From contig JAFTXQ010000013.1 of the NCBI GenBank assembly GCA_017461565.1, positions 120,161-184,160 of the forward strand: a stretch of DNA of 64,000 nucleotides, given 5' to 3'. The stretch comes from Oscillospiraceae bacterium. GTDB lineage: Bacteria; Bacillota; Clostridia; Oscillospirales; Ruminococcaceae. The position numbers and the translations under genes were made by a program. The notes beneath the pieces are model-generated. The model was not told the origin of the DNA and ran no database searches. It saw only the letters and a list, made by a program, of their open reading frames with translations. Positions 9,345 through 18,109 of this stretch are shown piece after piece. Position 1 is the first letter of the stretch, and every line of letters begins with the position of its first letter.

Positions 9345-9719
9345 TTAGTATTCGATTATAGATAGATCGAGCCGCCAGCGGCTGTCTTTGTCGTTGGCGG
9401 CTTTGATAAGCTCGATATTACGGTCGCCTGCGTGGGCGATGATGGTGCTGAATTCCCCGTGAAAATAGGTGCATTCAAAGCTGTCGCTGTTGATCGCAGA
9501 CATCACGGCGGTGAACTCCTCAAGGGTCATGCCGTCAAGCCTGACAGTTATCTTTGCCTTGTTGCGGCGGCGTATATCACGGACTGTAGTGCCGTCCTCG
9601 GTAGTTCCTGCGCCCTCGCCGTCCACGTCAATGAGCAGGACCTTGTACGAGACTATATGCGATAAGGCGAGGGAAGTGTCCTCGCCCGTTTTTATGCTGA
9701 GTATTGAAAAATTGCTCAT
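9345..9719 (-). CDS. Distal tail-type protein
   Basis: 124 aa, soluble and beta-rich (KVLLIDVDGEGAGTTEDGT, RRRNKAKITVRLDGMTLEEF, ECTYFHGEF). It lies directly between the tape-measure and tail-tip genes, the usual position of distal tail or tail-completion proteins in siphophages. Assignment is mainly positional. The stop is 12 bases before the next start. Confidence 0.6.
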   Translation of the reverse strand: MSNFSILSIKTGEDTSLALSHIVSYKVLLIDVDGEGAGTTEDGTTVRDIRRRNKAKITVRLDGMTLEEFTAVMSAINSDSFECTYFHGEFSTIIAHAGDRNIELIKAANDKDSRWRLDLSIIEY

Positions 9720-9720
9720 A

Positions 9721-12675
9721 TTACTGCCCCTTTGCGTTATTTATGATTGGGTTAGGACGTGTTGCTGTAGACATATCAATTGTAACGGTATCCTGATAAA
9801 CTCCGTCGATATATATCGGCTGCTCAATTTTGTAATACGATGGATTATACGGTGCTGTTCCTGCTGCCGATGGCTGCTGTCCGTAGCCTGCAGCGGTGTT
9901 GCCCCACCAGCCTGAGAGGTTGTTTCCGAAAGATACATCTGTGTTCGTGAAGAAGTTGTCTTTCAGCCATGCCAAGCCCTCATTGGTGTTGAGGTAACCT
10001 CCGAGGTTGGAGTTCTCTATACAGGCGATAACAGCGTCTACAAACGCCTGTCCCGAGTCAGTGCCGAGTTTGGTGAATGCGGTGATATCTGAGAGCAGTT
10101 TTGTGCCATCAAGTGTGCCAGCGTCCTCTACGACTGCCGCAAGCTCGTTTGAGTAGCTTTCACGACACTCATAACCGAGGTCTGCAAGCGCATCTATTAC
10201 AGCCTGTCTTTCAGTACCCCAAGAGCCATAGGTTTCATCTGTACCTGCTACTGCTCCTGCGATGGCAGATATCGCCCATGAGTAGGACTCATCACCGAGA
10301 GTTTTTGCAAGCTCCTCAAGCTGTGCAATCTGTTCCCTTGTAGCGCCGCCCTCCCATGCTTTTTTATATAGCTTATAATACTGCATGGCTTTTTCTTTTT
10401 CGGTTTCGCTTGAAAGGTTATTGTACTCCTGCATGAACTTTTCATCCATGATTCCGCTGTAATCGTGGGCTTCGGCAAATGCGTCCAGTAGCTCCATTTC
10501 ATACATCAAGGTCTCCTGCTGCTTGTTCTTGAGAGTGTCATTTATCATGGCAAGATAGCGTTCTTTTTCGGCATTTATTTCAGCTTCGGTCGCACCGTCC
10601 TTTTCCATCATCATAAGTACGCTCATCATTTGTTCATAAGCGGATTTCTCGATCTTTTCGATAGCAGCTTCTGACTGTTCACGTGCTTTTTCCATTTCCT
10701 GAAGCAAAACATCATAGCTTTCGTAGGTATACGCCTTGTTCTTAAGACGTTCCCATGTGGCGGATGTCTGTACATCACTCTGTGTAGCGGTCATCTGCGC
10801 TATCTGAGAATAAAGCTCCTGTATGTTTTCCAGCTCGCTTTCCATGAGAGCACGGTTTTCATCAGCCGCCGCCTGAGTTATCTCATGGATCTGTGAGCGG
10901 ATGGTCTCGATCTTCGCTGACAAGCTGTTTTCAAGATCGTCGAAGTTATCAAGTATAGCCTGCTCCTCGGCTGTGATGATGCTGTCAGTAGCCGCAAGGC
11001 TCTGCAATGCGGTCTTATCAAGCACAGCGTCATTGTATCCGAGTGCCGCATCTATCCATTCATCAATCTGGTCGGTAATACTGCTGTTGACCTTTTCGCC
11101 CTGTTCAAGCGAAGCGAAAACGCTCTGAATGGATTTTGAAAGTCCCTCAAAGTTCTCCTTTGCATCTGCTATCTTCGTTTTGCTTTCAGAGAAAGCAGCC
11201 GCAAGCGCAGTGAGGTCGTCGCTTATCGGAGATACAAGTGTATCTATCTCCTCAAGGGATATGCTGATATCCCCGAACTTCTCCGCGATAGCTTGCCTTT
11301 TAAGCTCCCTGTCAAGCTCATAAATGCCGATGGCAAGAGCGCCTATGCCGACAGCTACAGCCGCAACGGGATGTGCGGTAATGACTTTCAGCAGACCGCC
11401 GAAGCCGCTTGAAAACATCTGTACAGCGCCCGTAACGCCCGATACAGCCTTGTAAGCCAGTATCGCGGTAAGGATATCCATGAGGGCATTGACAGCGCCG
11501 CCGTAGCTGATATCTCCGTTATCCTTGAGCAAGCCGAAAAAATCGCCGACACTACCGATTATCTCCTCGATTATCTTGGTCAGCGGATGCCGCTTGAACG
11601 CAAGATATATCTCGTTGAGTATCTCGCGATACCTGTTTGCCGCTTTCTTGGCGGTATTGGTGTCCGCTTCGAGGTTTACGCCCAGTAGGTTCGAGGTGTC
11701 GATACCTGCGCTTGCTTTATCCTCCACGCTGTCAGAAGCGCCGCTGATAACGTGAAGCTCATCGAAGCCTGAAAGCAAGCCGTTAAGCTTCTTCTGTGAC
11801 TTCTCTGCGGCTGTGCCTACTGAAGTAAGCTCGTCTGCGATAGCTTCTGCATTTTTGGCGGCGGTGGTATCCTCCTCGCTCCTGCCGCCGAAAAACAGCT
11901 CGTTCAGGAAGCTCACAGCCTCGTTTGCGAACCGTAGGGCAGGGGTAAAGGTGTTTATAAGAACGCCGCCGAGGTTGGTCATGAACTCTGTCCAGCGCTC
12001 GTTAAGGAGTCGTGTCTGATTTGCCCATCCCTCAGAGGTTTTTGCGAAATCTCCCTGCGCAAGAGCGGTTTGCTCAAGGAAGTATTTATATCGGACTATG
12101 AGCTGTTCGCTTGCGGACATCTCATCATAAGCCTTTTCAAAACCCTGTGCCATAGCATAAGCCGCAAGGTTCGTCTGGGTCATTACAACGCCTATTTGCT
12201 TCAAAGGCTCAGTTTCACCAGTAAGAACGCCACGCCCGATGGTATCCACCTGTTCCTGTGTTTTGTTGTAAAAGGACATGATATCCGACAGTCTGCCCGT
12301 CAGAGTAACCGCCATATCGGAAGCTGCCGTTGTTGCAACTCCCATACCCTTTGCCATAGCCATGTATGTGCTGCCCATCTGCTTGGCGGTAAGCTCAGAT
12401 ATACCGTAGGTCTCCAGTGCCTTGTCGGCAAACTGCTCCATCTTGTAGGACATTGAGCCGAATGCTGTATCTACAACATTCTGCGCTTCGGCGAGGTCCG
12501 ATGCGGCTGTCAGTGCGTTTGTGCCGAAATCGATGAGCTGCTTCACACTGAATACCGTTCCGATGACAACGCCAAGACCCTTAATCTTGTTTTCAATGGC
12601 ACTGAGCCCAGTGTTGATGGCTTGTGTATTAATTGATGTATCTATGCGTATCGAGCCGTCATAGCTCCCTGTCAC
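9721..12675 (-). CDS. Tail tape-measure protein
   Basis: 984 aa, the longest phage gene, as expected for a tape measure setting tail length. It is helix-rich, with an N-terminal region typical of TP901-type tape measures (TALTAASDLAEAQNVVDTAFGS, KQMGSTYMAMAKGMG). A hydrophobic glycine-rich patch (about residues 405-460) is followed by long coiled coils (about 500-800). I prefer the GTG start at 12675, with AAAGGAG ten bases upstream. Two terminators precede it, so its transcription must pass them. Confidence 0.92.
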   Translation of the reverse strand: MTGSYDGSIRIDTSINTQAINTGLSAIENKIKGLGVVIGTVFSVKQLIDFGTNALTAASDLAEAQNVVDTAFGSMSYKMEQFADKALETYGISELTAKQMGSTYMAMAKGMGVATTAASDMAVTLTGRLSDIMSFYNKTQEQVDTIGRGVLTGETEPLKQIGVVMTQTNLAAYAMAQGFEKAYDEMSASEQLIVRYKYFLEQTALAQGDFAKTSEGWANQTRLLNERWTEFMTNLGGVLINTFTPALRFANEAVSFLNELFFGGRSEEDTTAAKNAEAIADELTSVGTAAEKSQKKLNGLLSGFDELHVISGASDSVEDKASAGIDTSNLLGVNLEADTNTAKKAANRYREILNEIYLAFKRHPLTKIIEEIIGSVGDFFGLLKDNGDISYGGAVNALMDILTAILAYKAVSGVTGAVQMFSSGFGGLLKVITAHPVAAVAVGIGALAIGIYELDRELKRQAIAEKFGDISISLEEIDTLVSPISDDLTALAAAFSESKTKIADAKENFEGLSKSIQSVFASLEQGEKVNSSITDQIDEWIDAALGYNDAVLDKTALQSLAATDSIITAEEQAILDNFDDLENSLSAKIETIRSQIHEITQAAADENRALMESELENIQELYSQIAQMTATQSDVQTSATWERLKNKAYTYESYDVLLQEMEKAREQSEAAIEKIEKSAYEQMMSVLMMMEKDGATEAEINAEKERYLAMINDTLKNKQQETLMYEMELLDAFAEAHDYSGIMDEKFMQEYNNLSSETEKEKAMQYYKLYKKAWEGGATREQIAQLEELAKTLGDESYSWAISAIAGAVAGTDETYGSWGTERQAVIDALADLGYECRESYSNELAAVVEDAGTLDGTKLLSDITAFTKLGTDSGQAFVDAVIACIENSNLGGYLNTNEGLAWLKDNFFTNTDVSFGNNLSGWWGNTAAGYGQQPSAAGTAPYNPSYYKIEQPIYIDGVYQDTVTIDMSTATRPNPIINNAKGQ

Positions 12676-12699
12676 GATATCATCTCCTTTCACGGGTGC

Positions 12700-12776
12700 A
12701 TAATAAAAGCGCCCCGATGGAGCGCCGTATATTCGATTTTGGGTATAATAAAAGCACCCTACTTTTGCAGGGTGCG
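12700..12776 (-). terminator. Tandem intrinsic terminators between lipoprotein and tape-measure genes
   Basis: Two hairpins in the direction of transcription. The first is GCACCC/GGGTGC (12754-12775), followed by a T-rich tract. The second is GGCGCTCC/GGGGCGC (12709-12727), also followed by TTTTATT. Together they close the lipoprotein unit and lie inside the late operon. Confidence 0.72.
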
Positions 12777-12795
12777 ATGGTGATAAGCGAACGAC

Positions 12796-13443
12796 TTAAT
12801 ATATAGAGTCTGCTGTATCGATTTTATCAATTAGCACTTGATAAATATCATATATTTCATTGATTTCATCCTCGGTTAATTTTCTCGGTTCGTCTATGAT
12901 GGGTGTGATAAGTTCAACCATATCATCGTAAGAATCCTCGATCGCTGCTTTAGATTTATTAAAAATTGTTAAACATGTTCTTAAAAGATCTTTTTCTTCT
13001 CGGTCAAGTCCACCAGTTTTAAACAGCGAATACATGGCATCGACCCCGATACATGAATCCAAAAAGTCAAAGCCTGCATCACAAGCTTCTTTATACTTTT
13101 CAAGCAGATAATTAACATCATATTCAACCGCAAAACCGCTTGTTACATCATTTAGAAAGTCATCAATTTCATTGGTAACTTTATAATAAGCAGTTCTATA
13201 TTGGGATTTCATTTCGCCCTTCCGAATAGCTTCTTTAACAAGTTTTTCAACATCGTCGAGATCTACTCCATCTTTTACTTGAGGTATGGACTTTTGGGTA
13301 GTGGTTGTTGCTGTAGTTCGTTTTGTAGTATAGATGTAATCTAAGTCACTCTCGGAATTAGATGGGGGAACGTCAGAAACCGAACATCCCATAAGAGAAC
13401 CACATACTGCAACGCATAAAAGAAACAAAATGGTCTTACGCAT
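12796..13443 (-). CDS. Prophage lipoprotein (candidate superinfection-exclusion moron)
   Basis: 215 aa. Start ATG 13443 has GGAGG eight bases upstream. The signal peptide (MRKTILFLLCVAVCGSLMGC) ends in a lipobox LMGC, so the mature protein would be lipid-anchored on the outer face of the membrane. A Ser/Thr-rich spacer leads to an acidic, helical domain of about 150 residues. It has its own perfect consensus promoter overlapping the end of the preceding gene, and its own double terminator. It therefore looks independently expressed in the lysogen. Lipoproteins encoded next to tape-measure genes block DNA entry in streptococcal phages (Ltp of TP-J34); sequence similarity to those was not assessed. 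Confidence 0.8.
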   Translation of the reverse strand: MRKTILFLLCVAVCGSLMGCSVSDVPPSNSESDLDYIYTTKRTTATTTTQKSIPQVKDGVDLDDVEKLVKEAIRKGEMKSQYRTAYYKVTNEIDDFLNDVTSGFAVEYDVNYLLEKYKEACDAGFDFLDSCIGVDAMYSLFKTGGLDREEKDLLRTCLTIFNKSKAAIEDSYDDMVELITPIIDEPRKLTEDEINEIYDIYQVLIDKIDTADSIY

Positions 13444-13471
13444 AGAAATGACCTCCACAAGTTTTTACCAC

Positions 13472-13500
13472 ATTATACACCTGATTACACCAAATGTCAA
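13472..13500 (-). promoter_or_regulatory. Perfect sigma-A promoter of the lipoprotein gene
   Basis: TTGACA (13500-13495), 17-bp spacer, TATAAT (13477-13472) on the minus strand. The -35 box overlaps the stop codon of the Gp15 gene. No operator-like repeat is evident, suggesting constitutive expression. Confidence 0.88.
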
Positions 13501-14051
13501 CCAAGCTGCTCCTCAAACTCCGCTATCATAGCCTGTTCTGCATCGGAAAGCGGCTGCTGTATCTTGTAGCGCTCCTTAAGCTCCGCATAGTGCTTCTGCT
13601 GCTCGCCGCTGAGCTTGCTGAGATCGGTAGAGCGTATGCTCATCACCTCGGACAGAGAACAGCCGCCGAGATCAGACAGCATAGCGAGAAAAGCGAACCA
13701 GTGAAGCCGCTCCCGAGTAAGGTCTATACCGAACCTTGCACGGAAAGCGGAATACACAAGCCTGTTATCCTGCTCGAAATCGAATACAGGCGGCTTGCCG
13801 TCGCTGTGGGAGTTGTCATTCTCCTCCTCGCCGCCACGCATGAACCACTGTAACCCCCCGATCGCCGTTTCACGGTCTGAGGGTACTCCACTGCCGTACA
13901 GCAGCTCATAAGCCTTGTACATCTTTTCAGGCTCGGCGAGGTTTACGTCGTTCAGCACCTCGGATATCTGCATACCGATGCGGAAATCGGTGCGGATGAG
14001 GTATCCTTCGTATTCGGTGGGAAGTCCGTCAAGCATTATATTATAACGCAT
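13497..14051 (-). CDS. Gp15-family tail assembly protein
   Basis: 184 aa. Matches the phage Gp15 family pattern: GLPTEYEGYLIRTDFRIGMQI near the N-terminus, a FDFEQD-YSAFRARFGIDL centre and an LHWFAFLAML segment. In siphophages this gene and the one upstream form the tail-assembly chaperone pair before the tape measure. The ATG at 14051, with AAGGAG upstream, is preferred over longer starts. It overlaps the upstream gene by 11 bases. Confidence 0.78.
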   Translation of the reverse strand: MRYNIMLDGLPTEYEGYLIRTDFRIGMQISEVLNDVNLAEPEKMYKAYELLYGSGVPSDRETAIGGLQWFMRGGEEENDNSHSDGKPPVFDFEQDNRLVYSAFRARFGIDLTRERLHWFAFLAMLSDLGGCSLSEVMSIRSTDLSKLSGEQQKHYAELKERYKIQQPLSDAEQAMIAEFEEQLG

Positions 14052-14466
14052 CGCCCGTTCTCCTTGCACTGTATCGGTTCATTTTGCTGCGGCGGCGCTG
14101 TGCCTCCTCCTCAAAGTAGGGTGTCAGCGCATCAAAAAGCTGTATGTGCATATCAAGGGATGGCAGGATATCACCGTAGCACTTGCGGCAGGTACCCTCG
14201 CCGAATACCTCGTCGATCTTGTCACGGAAGTATATATTCAGCTTGCGTTCTGCTTCGATCATCTCCTCGCTGATCTCGCTGTCAGACTTGTCTTTGATCT
14301 TATCGGCAAGCTCCTGCATGAATTCCGCTCGGTCGTGCTCAAGAGAGCGTATCATGTTGTAGTAGCGGTAGGGCAGGTTGAGATCGTCAAAATCAAGCTC
14401 GATGTACTCGCCGTTGTCGTTTACCTCAATGCGCTTTATATTGCGCTGTATGCGGATCTTGTGCAT
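14041..14466 (-). CDS. Tail assembly chaperone (gpG-like)
   Basis: 141 aa, mostly helical and acidic. It is located between the tail tube gene and the Gp15 gene, as expected for the first tail-assembly chaperone. It contains a CRKCYG tract (about residue 110), possibly a metal-binding knuckle. I prefer the second of two adjacent ATGs (14466), because GGAGG is only two bases from the first. No frameshift site linking it to the next gene was obvious. Confidence 0.6.
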   Translation of the reverse strand: MHKIRIQRNIKRIEVNDNGEYIELDFDDLNLPYRYYNMIRSLEHDRAEFMQELADKIKDKSDSEISEEMIEAERKLNIYFRDKIDEVFGEGTCRKCYGDILPSLDMHIQLFDALTPYFEEEAQRRRSKMNRYSARRTGDAL

Positions 14467-14482
14467 CATTTCCTCCTTATGA

Positions 14483-14510
14483 ACAAAAGGGGCAGCTAAG
14501 CCGCCCCGTT
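14483..14510 (-). terminator. Intrinsic terminator after tail tube gene
   Basis: GGGGCGGC-TTA-GCTGCCCC stem followed by TTTTGTT in the direction of transcription, 10 bases after the tail-tube stop. It probably lowers expression of the genes beyond the abundant tube protein. Confidence 0.75.
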
Positions 14511-14520
14511 ATAGTTTGTA

Positions 14521-15045
14521 TCAGGTTGTGGTCGTTTCGGCGGGAGTGAATGTCACCTTGCCTTCTGCGATGGTCGCAGTGCCGAGAACAGGGTCACCAC
14601 GGTAATTATATGTGTAGCCGATAGTCAGGGGCGAGCTTGCCGCACCGCCGAATGTGTCTATCTGTACGGATACATCCTGCTTTTCGGCGGGGTAGGAGCC
14701 GTCCTGTGCCTTGTTGAAAACATCCACATTGAGTATCTGTGTGTAGCTGTCAGACAGGATCGCACGCTTTCTGCGGATGTTGTCGATGAATGTGAATACG
14801 GGGTCGCCGACGGAAACGCTCTTGCTTACTGGAATATTAGGCTGATAGCCTGTGATATCGGTCTCGCCCGTGTCCTGAGTTACATCCTGATTGGTAGATG
14901 TCTGAGGGTTCATCTGGGCGGTCATCTCGCTTGCGTTCTTACCCTCACGCTGCCAGTCGGGGGCTTCAGCCGATCCGACATTGAGAAATGTGTACCACTG
15001 ACTGCGCTTTGCCTTTGCGCTGGTGGTTGCTGTTGTATCTGCCAT
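14521..15045 (-). CDS. Major tail (tube) protein
   Basis: 174 aa, soluble and beta-rich. Features include SQWYTFLNVG near the start, a QMNPQTSTNQDV linker and a C-terminal domain ending VLGTATIAEGKVTFTPAE. Size, composition and location between tail-completion genes and chaperones match siphophage tube proteins. RBS GGAGGG precedes ATG 15045. The terminator right after the stop fits a highly expressed structural gene. Confidence 0.78.
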   Translation of the reverse strand: MADTTATTSAKAKRSQWYTFLNVGSAEAPDWQREGKNASEMTAQMNPQTSTNQDVTQDTGETDITGYQPNIPVSKSVSVGDPVFTFIDNIRRKRAILSDSYTQILNVDVFNKAQDGSYPAEKQDVSVQIDTFGGAASSPLTIGYTYNYRGDPVLGTATIAEGKVTFTPAETTTT

Positions 15046-15051
15046 AGTGGG

Positions 15052-15465
15052 TTATCCCTCCTTGTAGTATTTCAGGGTAAAACTGCCCTGATAGTCTGCG
15101 CCTGCGTCATCCTCCGAAATAAGCGTGCAGGGGTCGGCACGTTCTATCTCCTGCACATATATTCCCTCTATTGAGGGGAGATTTTCGGGGGCGGTCAGCC
15201 AGTCCGCAACATCGTCGATAAGCTTCTGATCGGCGAGCTTCCCGGCTGTATCGGTTGCGAGTGAGCGGAACAGCAGCACAAACGGATACTGCATATCGCA
15301 GCCGCCATCTATGTGTTCATCTGCTACAAGCTCGCCTTTTGTGTTGAGTATGCTCATGGAGCGCTTTTTGGCGTCCATTCCTGCGAAGCCTAAGGCTGTG
15401 ACCCTGTTCTTTTTCAGCAGGGGGCAGCTTTTCAGCTTAAGCAGGATATCTTCTGTTATGTTCAT
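15052..15465 (-). CDS. Minor capsid / tail terminator protein
   Basis: 137 aa, similar in pattern to the small 'minor capsid' proteins of clostridial and lactococcal phages (KLIDDVADWLTAPENLPSIEGIYVQEIERADPC, ending GSFTLKYYKEG). It lies immediately upstream of the tube gene, where tail terminator proteins are usually found. Start ATG 15465 has GGAG upstream. Confidence 0.65.
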   Translation of the reverse strand: MNITEDILLKLKSCPLLKKNRVTALGFAGMDAKKRSMSILNTKGELVADEHIDGGCDMQYPFVLLFRSLATDTAGKLADQKLIDDVADWLTAPENLPSIEGIYVQEIERADPCTLISEDDAGADYQGSFTLKYYKEG

Positions 15466-15468
15466 GGA

Positions 15469-15813
15469 TCATCTCCTCCCGACGATACTTCTTACAGTAG
15501 CAAGCCATGATTTCTTATTGACGGCTTTCGAAGCCTCGAACCACTTTGCCTGTGCCAGCGGATGCCGTGACTTGTTAAAGCGTATATTAACACCATAATA
15601 CATCTTCCTTGCGTATGGAGCAACATATTGTATAAGTCCGCTGCCTATCCTCGTTCCGAGAATGCCGGAGCGTTTCAGATTACCTGTCCGCATGGGTACG
15701 TATTTATCCGTATCCTTAAGCACGGCATTATCAAGGTAAGCCTGCGCTTTTTTGACGTTATCGGGAAGCCTACTCCTGTCATGCCACTTGAATGAGGATT
15801 TAAGGCCTATCAT
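15469..15813 (-). CDS. Head-tail joining / minor capsid protein
   Basis: 114 aa, basic. The tract TDKYVPMRTGNLKRSGI, followed by YAPYARKMYYG and NKSRHPLAQAKWFEASK, is characteristic of HK97 gp10-like and 'minor capsid protein' families. Start ATG 15813 forms an ATGA overlap with the upstream stop and has GGAGG nine bases before it. Confidence 0.72.
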   Translation of the reverse strand: MIGLKSSFKWHDRSRLPDNVKKAQAYLDNAVLKDTDKYVPMRTGNLKRSGILGTRIGSGLIQYVAPYARKMYYGVNIRFNKSRHPLAQAKWFEASKAVNKKSWLATVRSIVGRR

Positions 15814-16196
15814 CTCGCTGTCACCTCCCAATGGGGGAGACCTCCGAAATCAAAGCGCTTTATCTCGGTTATGCGGAACACCTCGGCTCTTGCGGACAGC
15901 TCTGCGAAATCCTCCGCTGCGCCCGTATCTCCTACGGTGATGATGTCGCCTGTTGTAAGCGTCCATATCCCTGACTTGTCCTCTGTGCTTTCGTAAGCCT
16001 GCGGTAAAGCATAGCCTCTGTTTGAGTTAAAAGGGATGATTACCAACAGCTTATCGGCGTTATTGTCGCCGTCCGCTGTGTGCCCTGTGCCCTTAGTGAC
16101 CTCCGCATGAACGCCTTTCAGGAGAGTGGGGAGCAGAATCTTTTTGAAGTCCTGCTCATGGGAATTGTAGACCGTTATTGATTTTGTGAACGTCAT
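15810..16196 (-). CDS. Head completion protein
   Basis: 128 aa, beta-rich (FTKSITVYNSHEQDFKKIL, DKLLVIIPFNSN, WTLTTGDIITVGD, FRITEIKRFDFGGLPHWEV). It sits in the connector block between capsid and tail genes. The start ATG at 16196 overlaps the upstream stop as ATGA. No catalytic motif. Called by position and general pattern of this gene block in clostridial phages. Confidence 0.6.
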   Translation of the reverse strand: MTFTKSITVYNSHEQDFKKILLPTLLKGVHAEVTKGTGHTADGDNNADKLLVIIPFNSNRGYALPQAYESTEDKSGIWTLTTGDIITVGDTGAAEDFAELSARAEVFRITEIKRFDFGGLPHWEVTAR

Positions 16197-16546
16197 TCCC
16201 GTCCCACCCCTCTGTACAGCAGTTCTGCAGGGAGCCATGTCCTGCACTTGGTATACATGAAATCCTCAAGGGTCTTGTCAGCCACTGCGGAATTGAGAGT
16301 GTAGCTCCAGCTCCCGACAGATTCGGACTGCTTTATCATGCCGTTTGTGCCCTCGGTAGAATATAAGGTATCCACAAGATCGCAACAACAGCATTTGATA
16401 CGGTCGGTATTGGTGCAGGTGAGTGCTCTGCCGAATGTGACATTATCCATATACGCCGAGGCTTTGGCGGCAAGCCTGGGGAAATCAGCCTCGCTTACCG
16501 CCGAGCCGCCGTAGGTCGTGGTGTAGTAATTGTAGTCTGCGTACAT
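16193..16546 (-). CDS. Head-tail connector (Gp6-like)
   Basis: 117 aa, helical, directly after the major capsid gene. The pattern YYTTTYGGSAVSEADFPRLA-AKASAYMDNVTFGR is typical of Gp6-like connector adaptors. It has an unusual CCCC cluster (about residues 65-68). ATG 16546 with AGGCGG upstream is preferred over the GTG nine bases earlier. Confidence 0.72.
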   Translation of the reverse strand: MYADYNYYTTTYGGSAVSEADFPRLAAKASAYMDNVTFGRALTCTNTDRIKCCCCDLVDTLYSTEGTNGMIKQSESVGSWSYTLNSAVADKTLEDFMYTKCRTWLPAELLYRGVGRE

Positions 16547-16566
16547 TTCATACACCGCCTGTCAGA

Positions 16567-17451
16567 TTAACCAGCGAAAGAAACAGCAATTGCAGCCTTC
16601 TGGTTGTCAGGGATAATGATATCGTGGTACTTACGATAAGGAATATCCCATGCATCAGCCTGTTGGTTAAGCTCAGGAGTAATGATCTTGATGTTGTCCG
16701 TCTTTGAAATCGCAATAGGCGATCTGCGAGGACACACGATCCAGTTTATCTGCTTTGCGCCTTCAGCGGGAGTATATCCACCTTCTCCGTCAGCGGTGAA
16801 TATATATTCAGACTTCATTCTTGCACTGGGAACAGGAATGAGAGGAATATTATCGAGCGTCTTGATAGCCATATCAATATCTCCCTGCTTGAACTGGCTT
16901 AAAACAAGCTGGCGAGATATCTTGTCGCTCATAGAAAGCATTCCGTAGATCTTGCGTGAAATAGAGATCACCAGATCCACATCACCTACCTCATCACGGA
17001 CTGCATTTATATCCTCATACAGCTTAGAGAGGATTGTAGACGCAGCGGGTGTGTAGGTGCTGGAGATAGCAGCGGCTGCCGAGAGCTTGGAGTAACGGTA
17101 TGCGTCGATCTCGGGGATCACCTTCGTGCGCTGGAACTCAGAAGCCACTCTTGCAGCAGTAACGCCGAAATTGGACTCATCAACATCCATAGCGTCCAGA
17201 CGGAAGCGTCTGCCTCTGTCCATGGTCAGTGCGTATGTCTGGAATTTGAAGGTTACAGAGCCCTTCGCAAAACCCTCTTCACGGGAGTAGTTGGCGAGAC
17301 CCTGCATCACCAGATCGGGGATCTTGATCTCATTGCCGCCGTTGTAGATCACCTGACCTGTATTATCCTCCATCCAGCCTGTTGTAGAAGCCTGCACGAT
17401 CTGCTTGTCGAGTTCCTGCTGGAATATCTTTGCGTATTCAATAGTATTCAT
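16567..17451 (-). CDS. Major capsid protein
   Basis: 294 aa. Position after the scaffold gene and overall pattern fit an HK97-fold capsid protein: an N-terminal arm rich in Gln, DLVMQGLANYSREEGFAKGS, the ALTMDRGRRFRLDAMDVDES motif, and a C-terminal segment mentioning WIVCPRRSPIAISKTDNIK. No separate protease gene is nearby. RBS AAAGGATG precedes ATG 17451. Confidence 0.85.
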   Translation of the reverse strand: MNTIEYAKIFQQELDKQIVQASTTGWMEDNTGQVIYNGGNEIKIPDLVMQGLANYSREEGFAKGSVTFKFQTYALTMDRGRRFRLDAMDVDESNFGVTAARVASEFQRTKVIPEIDAYRYSKLSAAAAISSTYTPAASTILSKLYEDINAVRDEVGDVDLVISISRKIYGMLSMSDKISRQLVLSQFKQGDIDMAIKTLDNIPLIPVPSARMKSEYIFTADGEGGYTPAEGAKQINWIVCPRRSPIAISKTDNIKIITPELNQQADAWDIPYRKYHDIIIPDNQKAAIAVSFAG

Positions 17452-17467
17452 TGTACTTCATCCTTTC

Positions 17468-18028
17468 TTACTTGTTGCCAAAAGCATTGGCGATCGTGGT
17501 CTGCAGAGCATCAACGCTTGCTGTGCTCTGAGTACTGCCCATAAACAGACCGGGCTGCTTATCCTGGGCGAAAGCTGTGGGCTCGTCCTTCTGCAGCTGT
17601 TCGAGGAACTCCTCGCCGCCGATGAACTTGCCGTTCTCGAACTTGAAGCCCTTGTCCTTGAACTCCTGAAGCACGGAAGCTCTAACGCGCTCCGAAGCAA
17701 ACTTGTAATTGGCAAGCAGCTTCTCAGCGGCAAAGTCTGTCTCCTGCTGGGTGAGCTTGTTCGTCAGCGCCTCCTTTTCGGAAGCGTACTGAGCCTTGAG
17801 CTCCTCCAGCTGATTCTTCAGATCGGCGGACGTGGTGTCGCTTCTGAGCTTGTCGAGATCTGCGTCGCGCTGGGCGAGCTGCTTTTTCAGCTCCTCAAGC
17901 TCGGTGGCGGTCTTGGCAGCTTCGGCAGCGGCTACAAATTCCTTTGCGCCGACTTCCTCGATCTGTTTCTGCTGGTCTGCTGTAAGCTCAATACCGAGCT
18001 TCTTCAGCAGAGAAATAATTTTTTCCAT
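17468..18028 (-). CDS. Scaffold protein (phage minor structural protein GP20 family)
   Basis: 186 aa, highly charged. An N-terminal helix (MEKIISLLKKLGIELTADQQ) is followed by a long coiled coil (about residues 40-115). A C-terminal segment, ASVLQEFKDKGFKFENGKFIG, is shared by GP20-type scaffolds. It would template capsid assembly and leave before maturation. Start ATG 18028 has AAGGAGG upstream; a terminator lies upstream of its leader. Confidence 0.88.
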   Translation of the reverse strand: MEKIISLLKKLGIELTADQQKQIEEVGAKEFVAAAEAAKTATELEELKKQLAQRDADLDKLRSDTTSADLKNQLEELKAQYASEKEALTNKLTQQETDFAAEKLLANYKFASERVRASVLQEFKDKGFKFENGKFIGGEEFLEQLQKDEPTAFAQDKQPGLFMGSTQSTASVDALQTTIANAFGNK

Positions 18029-18063
18029 GGTTTAAAACCTCCTTAAAAATGTTTAAAAGGGAT

Positions 18064-18108
18064 ATAAAAAGCACCCCTGCAGGCGACATTCGCCATTGTT
18101 GAGTGCTG
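18064..18108 (-). terminator. Intrinsic terminator upstream of scaffold gene
   Basis: Outer stem AGCACTC/GGGTGCT with an inner GGCGA-ATG-TCGCC hairpin, followed by TTTTTAT in the direction of transcription. It lies between the 52-aa ORF and the scaffold gene, inside the late operon. Confidence 0.65.
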
Positions 18109-18109
18109 A

